Assembly: GCA_002421565.1 (NCBI GenBank)
Contig: DIKC01000048.1
Span: 1 to 10,114, forward strand
Length of the DNA: 10,114 nt
From: Desulfobulbaceae bacterium UBA5628
GTDB taxonomy: Bacteria > Desulfobacterota > Desulfobulbia > Desulfobulbales > Desulfurivibrionaceae
Direction of reading: 5' to 3'
Under the pieces are notes generated by a model that was not told where the DNA came from, made no database searches, and saw only the letters and a program-made list of their open reading frames with translations. Shown piece by piece: positions 5,826-10,114 of this stretch. The position numbers and the translations under genes were made by a program. Position 1 is the stretch's first letter. Every line of letters starts with the position of its first letter.

Positions 5826-6855
5826 GCCGGATGGTTCCGGCCGGACCGGCGACCACTTCGCCGATCACCCCGAAATTCAAGGAATAATTGCGTTTGCTCA
5901 GGCGGCCGACAATGGCCTCGATGGTGGCGGGCGGGGCGGCGATCAGGAGGCCGCCCGAGGTCTGGGGATCGTAGCAGACCATTTCCAGGGGATCGTTTTC
6001 CTCCAGTTCATTTTCCACGAACCGGCCATAAAATTCCCGGTTGTGGTGCGCCCCTTGCGGAATGATTCCCATCCCGGCGAAATGGAGGGTTTCCGGCAGG
6101 ATCGGCACGGCGGCGGCGGAGAGCCTGATCGCCACCCCGGAGGCGGCCGCCATTTCATGGAGATGGCCGAGCAGGCCGAAGCCGGTAATATCGGTGCAGG
6201 CATCAGGGCCATAGGTCATCATCACCTGGGCCGCCTCCTGATTGAGCATGGCCATCACCCGGCCGATCATCTCCTCGATCCCGTTGCCGGCCAAACCGCC
6301 CTTGATGGCAGTGGCGAGGATGCCGGTGCCCAGGGGTTTGGTAAGGAGCAAGCGGTCGCCGACCTTGGCCCCGGAGTTGAGCACCACCCGGTTGGGATGG
6401 ACCACCCCGGTGACCGAGAGGCCGTACTTGATCTCCTCGTCCTCGATCGAATGGCCGCCCACCAGCAACGCCCCCGCCTCCTTGAGGGCGTCGAGGCCGC
6501 CGCGGAGAATGTCGGTGAGTACCTCACAGGCCATCTTTTTGACCGGAAAGGCGACCAGATTCATCGCCAGCAACGGCTTGCCGCCCATGGCGTAAACGTC
6601 GCTCAAGGCGTTGGCCGCCGCAATCCGGCCGAAGCGGTAGGGATCATCGACAATCGGGGTGAAAAAATCCACCGTCTGGATCAGGGCGGTTTCGTCGTTG
6701 AGTCGATAAACCCCGGCGTCCTCACTGCCGCCGATGCCGGCGATGAGTTTGGGATCAGTGGGCAGGTTGAGGCCGCGCAAAATCCGGTCCAGGTCCCCCG
6801 GACCAAGCTTTGCCGCTCAACCGGCGGCTTTGCTGCGGCTGGTCAGACGGATCAT
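5815..6855 (-). CDS. selD: Selenide, water dikinase SelD with selenocysteine at the active site (in-frame TGA)
   Basis: SelD uses ATP and selenide to make selenophosphate, the selenium donor for selenocysteine-tRNA and selenouridine. Reading from the ATG at 6855 the protein begins MIRLTSRSKAAG, then TGA (6819-6817), then AAKLGPGDL. The TGA falls at the catalytic Cys/Sec position (Cys17 in E. coli), with the essential Lys three residues later (Lys16 here), so it is read as selenocysteine 13. With that recoding the product is 346 residues, normal for SelD. Other family hallmarks are SEDAGVY (44-50), TVDFFTPIVDDPYRFGRIAA (61-80), GGHS (133-136), TDITGFGLLGH (221-231) and a later PQTSGG. AGGAG lies about 6 nt before the ATG. 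The start overlaps the gpsA stop as ATGA, indicating coupled translation in the gyrA-gpsA-selD operon. Gene finders that stop at TGA would start the protein late, at the TTG at 6780, and lose the active site. Confidence 0.93.
6777..6819 (-). promoter_or_regulatory. Selenocysteine UGA codon and bacterial SECIS-like hairpin in selD
   Basis: The UGA is at 6819-6817. The next 17 nt form the left arm and loop approach, and bases 6813-6777 fold into a long stem: GCAAAGCUUGGUCC-type left arm, a 9-nt apical loop GGGGGACCU, and GGACCGGAUUUUGC as right arm. Pairing by hand gives 13 pairs (several G-U) with a single C/A mismatch. The 17-nt distance from UGA to the loop and the G at the loop start fit the published bacterial SECIS pattern as I remember it. 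A shorter alternative (GGUCC-GGG-GGACC) shares the same arm. It would bind SelB. Confidence 0.75.
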
Positions 6856-7967
6856 TGCCACTCCTGTTCGTCCCGGCGGTCGCGGGCCAGCAGATCGCGG
6901 ACCGCCTCCCGGCAGGGTTTGTCTTGGTATAATACCCGGTAAACCTGCTCCAGAATCGGCATCTCCACCCCCTGCCGGGAAGCCAGGGCCCAAGCGGAAC
7001 GGGTGGTTTTGACCCCTTCCGCGACCATCTTCATCTCGGCCAGGATTTCGGCGATTTTCATCCCCCGGCCCAGCTTGAGCCCAACCGTGCGGTTGCGGCT
7101 GAGATCGCCGGTGCAGGTCAGGACCAAGTCGCCCAAGCCCGCCAGGCCGGCAAAGGTGAGGGGGTTGGCCCCCATCTTCACCCCCAAACGGGTGATTTCC
7201 GCCAGACCGCGGGTGATCAGGGCGGCCCGGGCGTTGGTGCCGTAGCCCAGGCCGTCGCTGATCCCGGCCGCAATGGCGATGATGTTTTTAAGCGCCCCGC
7301 CCAGTTCCTGGCCGATCAGGTCGCTGCCGGCATAGACCCGGAAACGTTCGGTGAAGAAAAGCTGCTGAAAAAAGGCGGCGCTGCTCTGGTCATTGGCAGC
7401 CACGGTGACGGCGGTGGGCAAACCCTCGGCCACTTCCCTGGCGAAACTGGGGCCGGCCAGCACCCCCAGCCGATAACCGGCCGCCCCGGCCAGTTCCTCG
7501 GCCATCACCTGGGTCATGGTCAGGAGGGTGTCGTTTTCAATCCCCTTGGTGGCGGAAATAATCGCGGCGTTGGCCGTAAGATGGGGGCGGATTTTTTGGA
7601 ACACGGCCCGGAAACCGTGGGAAGGAACCACCATCACCACTGCCTCGGCCCCGGCCGCCACCGCCGGATCGGAAACCGGGCGAATATTGTCCGGCAACGG
7701 AAAGCCGGGCAGATAGCGGCGGTTTTCCCGCTCGTCGGCCAACAGGGCGACCCGTTCCGGGTTCTGGCCCCAGAGGTCAACCTGATAACCCTTGCCGGCC
7801 AAGACTAGGGCCAGGGCCGTGCCCCAGCTCCCGGCCCCCATCACCGCCACCCGGCCCATGCGGTCACCGGAAGGCGCATCTTGCGACGATCGGGACGGCT
7901 TACGTACTGGCGTACGCTTCACCGCCCCGCTTGCCGCAACCTGCACCTCCCGATGATCGCTTATCAT
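6852..7967 (-). CDS. gpsA: Glycerol-3-phosphate dehydrogenase [NAD(P)+], with an N-terminal extension
   Basis: Reduces dihydroxyacetone phosphate to sn-glycerol 3-phosphate, the backbone for membrane phospholipids, in the cytoplasm. Motifs in order: the nucleotide-binding GAGSWGTALA (44-53), SATKG with Lys141, AGPSFAREVA (171-180), the catalytic GGALKNIIAIAAG with Lys227, TNARAALITRGLAE (244-257) and GDLVLTCTGDLSRNR (279-293). Starting at the ATG at 7967 gives 371 residues, about 36 more than usual, because the conserved part begins at Met37 (7859). The upstream start is favoured: GGAGGAG (7979-7973) lies 5 nt before it, while Met37 has no ribosome binding site. The extra segment is basic and Ser/Ala-rich, with no signal peptide. 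The start is 2 nt after the gyrA stop, and the stop overlaps the selD start. Identity is certain; the true start is less so. Confidence 0.93.
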   Translation of the reverse strand: MISDHREVQVAASGAVKRTPVRKPSRSSQDAPSGDRMGRVAVMGAGSWGTALALVLAGKGYQVDLWGQNPERVALLADERENRRYLPGFPLPDNIRPVSDPAVAAGAEAVVMVVPSHGFRAVFQKIRPHLTANAAIISATKGIENDTLLTMTQVMAEELAGAAGYRLGVLAGPSFAREVAEGLPTAVTVAANDQSSAAFFQQLFFTERFRVYAGSDLIGQELGGALKNIIAIAAGISDGLGYGTNARAALITRGLAEITRLGVKMGANPLTFAGLAGLGDLVLTCTGDLSRNRTVGLKLGRGMKIAEILAEMKMVAEGVKTTRSAWALASRQGVEMPILEQVYRVLYQDKPCREAVRDLLARDRRDEQEWQ

Positions 7968-7969
7968 TA

Positions 7970-10114
7970 TTACTCCTCCGGGGCGGGCGGCGGCTGGTCG
8001 GCTTCGCCGCCTTCCTCCTCGTCGCTTTCGGCCAAGCGGCCCAGGGCCACCACCTTTTCCTCCTGGTCGAGATTGAAGAGGCGGACGCCCTGGGTGTTGC
8101 GGCCGATTACCCGCAAATCGCGCATGGTCATTCGGATGATCTGGCCCCGGTTGGTGATCAGCATGATCTGATCCTCCTCACCGACCTGGAGAACGCCGAC
8201 CACCAAGCCGTTGCGCTCACTGGCCTTGATCGCCATCACCCCCTTGCCGCCCCGCCGGATCAGGCGGTATTCATCGACCGGGGTGCGCTTGCCGAAGCCG
8301 TTTTCGGTCACCGCCAGGATGGTGGCGCCGGGGTCGCCGGACAACACCTCCAGCCCGACCAGTTCGTCGCCAGCCGCCAGGGTGATTCCCCGCACCCCGC
8401 TGGCGGTGCGGCCCATGCTCCGGACGTCGGCTTCATTGAAACGCACCGCCATCCCCTTGCGGGAGACCAGGAGAATTTCATTGCTGCCGCTGGTCAGGGC
8501 GGCGCCCAGAATTTCATCGTCCTCCCGGATGGTCAGCGCGATCTTGCCCCGCCGGATCGGACGCTTGAATTCGCTGAGGATCGTTTTCTTGACGATCCCC
8601 TTTTTGGTGACCATCAGGATGTGGCTCTCTTCCCCCACCGGAATTTCAAAGGACTTGACCGGCAGCACCGCCGCCACCTTTTCCTGGTCGCCGAGATCGA
8701 GGAGATTGACGATCGCCTTGCCCCGCGCCACCCGGCCGGCCAGGGGAATTTCATAAACCTTGCGCCAGAATACCCGGCCCCGGGTGGTAAAGAAGAGGAA
8801 GGTGTCGTGGGTGGAGGCGAGATACATCCGGTTGACGAAATCCTCCTCGGTGGTGCCGGCCCCCTTGATCCCCTTGCCGCCCCGGCGCTGAGCCCGGTAG
8901 AGGTCGGCCGGATTACGCTTGATGTAGCCGGCGTGGGTGACGGTGACCACCATCTCTTCGGGGATGATCATGTCCTCGGGGAGAATTTCGTCCGGGGCCT
9001 CGATGATCTCGGTACGGCGGTCATCGCCGTACTGTTCGCGGATGGCGGCGAATTCGTCGCGGATGATCTTCATCACCAGTCCCTCGTCGGCCAGCACTTC
9101 CTTGTACCAGGCGATTTCCTTGAGCAGGGCCTCGTATTCGGCGATGATCTTTTCCCGTTCCAGGCCGGTCAGGCGATGGAGCCGCATTTCCAAAATCGCC
9201 TGGGCCTGGAGGATGGAGAGGCCGAAACGATTCATCAGCCCGTCCCTTGCCTCCTGGGGGTTGGCCGAGGCCTTGATCAGCTCCACCACCTCGTCGAGGT
9301 TGGTGATCGCGATTTTGAGCCCTTCCAGGATATGGGCCTTTTCCTCCGCTTTTTTAAGATCAAAGGCGGTGCGGCGGTAGATCACCGCTTTACGATGGAG
9401 GAGGAAATGTTCGAGGATCTGGCGGAGGTTGAGGATTTCCGGCCGGTTGTTGACGATGGAGAGCATGATCACCCCGAAGCTCTTCTGGAGCGGGGTCTGC
9501 TTGTAAAGCTGGTTGAGCACCACCTCGGCGATGGAGTCCTTTTTCAGTTCCAGGACCACCCGCATTCCGTGGCGGTCGGATTCGTCGCGCACCTCGGCGA
9601 TGGTTTCGATCTTCTTTTCCTTCATCAACAGGGCGATCCGCTCGATCAGGGAAGCCTTGTTCTGCTGGTAGGGGATCTCGGTGATGATGATCGCCTCCCG
9701 GCCGCTGCCCACCTTTTCGGTGTGGGTGCGGGAACGGATGCAGAGGCTGCCGCGCCCGGTTTCGTAAGCCTCGCGAATGCCGGCCCGGCCGCAAAGAAAG
9801 CCGCCGGTGGGAAAATCCGGGCCGGTGATGATCTCCATCAGGCGGCTGACCGTGATGTTGGGGTCTTCAATCAGGGCGATCAGGCCGTCGATCACCTCGC
9901 TGAGATTGTGGGGCGGGATATTGGTCGCCATCCCCACCGCGATCCCGGCCGAGCCGTTGATCAGGAGATTGGGAATCCGGGTCGGAAAGACCAGGGGTTC
10001 GGTCATCGAGTTGTCGTAGGTGGGGATGAACTCGACCGTCTCTTTTTCCAGATCGGCGATCAATTCCTGATCGATCTTGGTCATCCGGGCCTCGGTGTAA
10101 CGCATCGCCGCCGG
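7970..10114 (-). CDS. gyrA: DNA gyrase subunit A, lacking its first ~116 residues (runs off the right edge)
   Basis: GyrA cuts and rejoins both DNA strands and, with GyrB and ATP, introduces negative supercoils. The visible 714 residues begin PAAMRYTEARMTKI, which contains the catalytic tyrosine (Tyr122 in E. coli) and its neighbouring Arg. The winged-helix/tower part (PTRIPNLLINGSAGIAVGMA, then TNIPPHNL) and the coiled-coil region follow. The C-terminal DNA-wrapping domain holds the GyrA box QRRGGKG (visible residues about 409-415), which argues for gyrase rather than topoisomerase IV ParC. A second, degenerate box-like RRGGKGV occurs near the end. The tail is acidic (ESDEEEGGEADQPPPAPEE). 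The insertion of roughly 35 residues found before the coiled coil end in enterobacterial GyrA is absent, as in most other phyla. The N-terminal quinolone-resistance positions are outside the window. It is the promoter-proximal gene seen here of the operon with gpsA and selD. Confidence 0.97.
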   Translation of the reverse strand, partial: PAAMRYTEARMTKIDQELIADLEKETVEFIPTYDNSMTEPLVFPTRIPNLLINGSAGIAVGMATNIPPHNLSEVIDGLIALIEDPNITVSRLMEIITGPDFPTGGFLCGRAGIREAYETGRGSLCIRSRTHTEKVGSGREAIIITEIPYQQNKASLIERIALLMKEKKIETIAEVRDESDRHGMRVVLELKKDSIAEVVLNQLYKQTPLQKSFGVIMLSIVNNRPEILNLRQILEHFLLHRKAVIYRRTAFDLKKAEEKAHILEGLKIAITNLDEVVELIKASANPQEARDGLMNRFGLSILQAQAILEMRLHRLTGLEREKIIAEYEALLKEIAWYKEVLADEGLVMKIIRDEFAAIREQYGDDRRTEIIEAPDEILPEDMIIPEEMVVTVTHAGYIKRNPADLYRAQRRGGKGIKGAGTTEEDFVNRMYLASTHDTFLFFTTRGRVFWRKVYEIPLAGRVARGKAIVNLLDLGDQEKVAAVLPVKSFEIPVGEESHILMVTKKGIVKKTILSEFKRPIRRGKIALTIREDDEILGAALTSGSNEILLVSRKGMAVRFNEADVRSMGRTASGVRGITLAAGDELVGLEVLSGDPGATILAVTENGFGKRTPVDEYRLIRRGGKGVMAIKASERNGLVVGVLQVGEEDQIMLITNRGQIIRMTMRDLRVIGRNTQGVRLFNLDQEEKVVALGRLAESDEEEGGEADQPPPAPEE
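7973..7979 (-). promoter_or_regulatory. Ribosome binding site supporting the upstream gpsA start
   Basis: GGAGGAG (reading down from 7979) is contained in the last codons of gyrA and lies 5 nt before the ATG at 7967. No comparable site precedes the internal ATG at 7859, where the family's conserved N-terminus begins. Confidence 0.65.

Noticed and set aside
5821..5850. GC-rich inverted repeat after the ald stop as a rho-independent terminator
   Set aside because: The pairing is broken, there is no T tract, and the bases are inside selD coding sequence.
6780..6819. selD as an N-terminally truncated pseudogene broken by a stop codon
   Set aside because: The TGA is at the exact Cys/Sec site, the flanking AAG-x-AAKLGPGDL is conserved SelD sequence, and a SECIS-like hairpin follows.
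5668..6942. Long plus-strand open frame (424 codons) opposite selD
   Set aside because: It is the GC-rich antisense shadow of selD, with low-complexity Gly/His/Asp-rich translation, no family motif and no ribosome binding site, while the minus strand has complete SelD motifs.
1..10114. CRISPR arrays, tRNA or rRNA genes
   Set aside because: No regularly spaced repeats and no cloverleaf or rRNA-like segments were noticed on reading the window.

Overview
The window looks like the chromosome of a GC-rich, probably anaerobic bacterium, most likely a Desulfobacterota (deltaproteobacterial) sulfate or sulfur metaboliser. This is inferred from a DUF3786 iron-sulfur protein, a selenocysteine-containing SelD and the general look of the housekeeping genes. 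No species is assigned.

Layout. Bases 1-412 (minus) hold the start of a DUF3786 iron-sulfur protein gene. Bases 413-477 are a short divergent promoter region that once served this gene and, on the plus strand, the alanine dehydrogenase gene ald. The first 21 codons of ald follow at 478-540 and then the gene breaks off. A lower-GC island of about 4.17 kb (541-4707) comes next. It carries a large Eco57I-type adenine DNA methyltransferase (662-3853), a tightly coupled small PD-(D/E)XK nuclease starting at TTG (3855-4475), and the decayed 5' end of a type III-like Mod methyltransferase (4507-4602) fused to unrelated debris. At 4708 the ald 5' end appears a second time, and this copy runs on into a complete ald (4710-5825). 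The island is therefore bracketed by a 65-bp direct repeat (62/65 identical) that begins with a 12-bp perfect palindrome. This is the signature of a restriction-modification island inserted with a long target duplication that left one intact copy of the host gene.

The right part is a minus-strand housekeeping operon read gyrA (partial) - gpsA - selD. The genes are 2 nt apart (gyrA/gpsA) and overlap by ATGA (gpsA/selD). selD converges on ald, with an 11-nt overlap of their 3' ends. An in-frame TGA at selD codon 13 lies exactly at the catalytic Cys/Sec position and is followed by a strong SECIS-like hairpin. SelD is therefore read as a 346-residue selenoprotein and not as a truncated gene.

The most notable items are the insertion structure in ald, the two-gene methyltransferase plus nuclease module inside it, and the Sec-SelD with its recoding hairpin.
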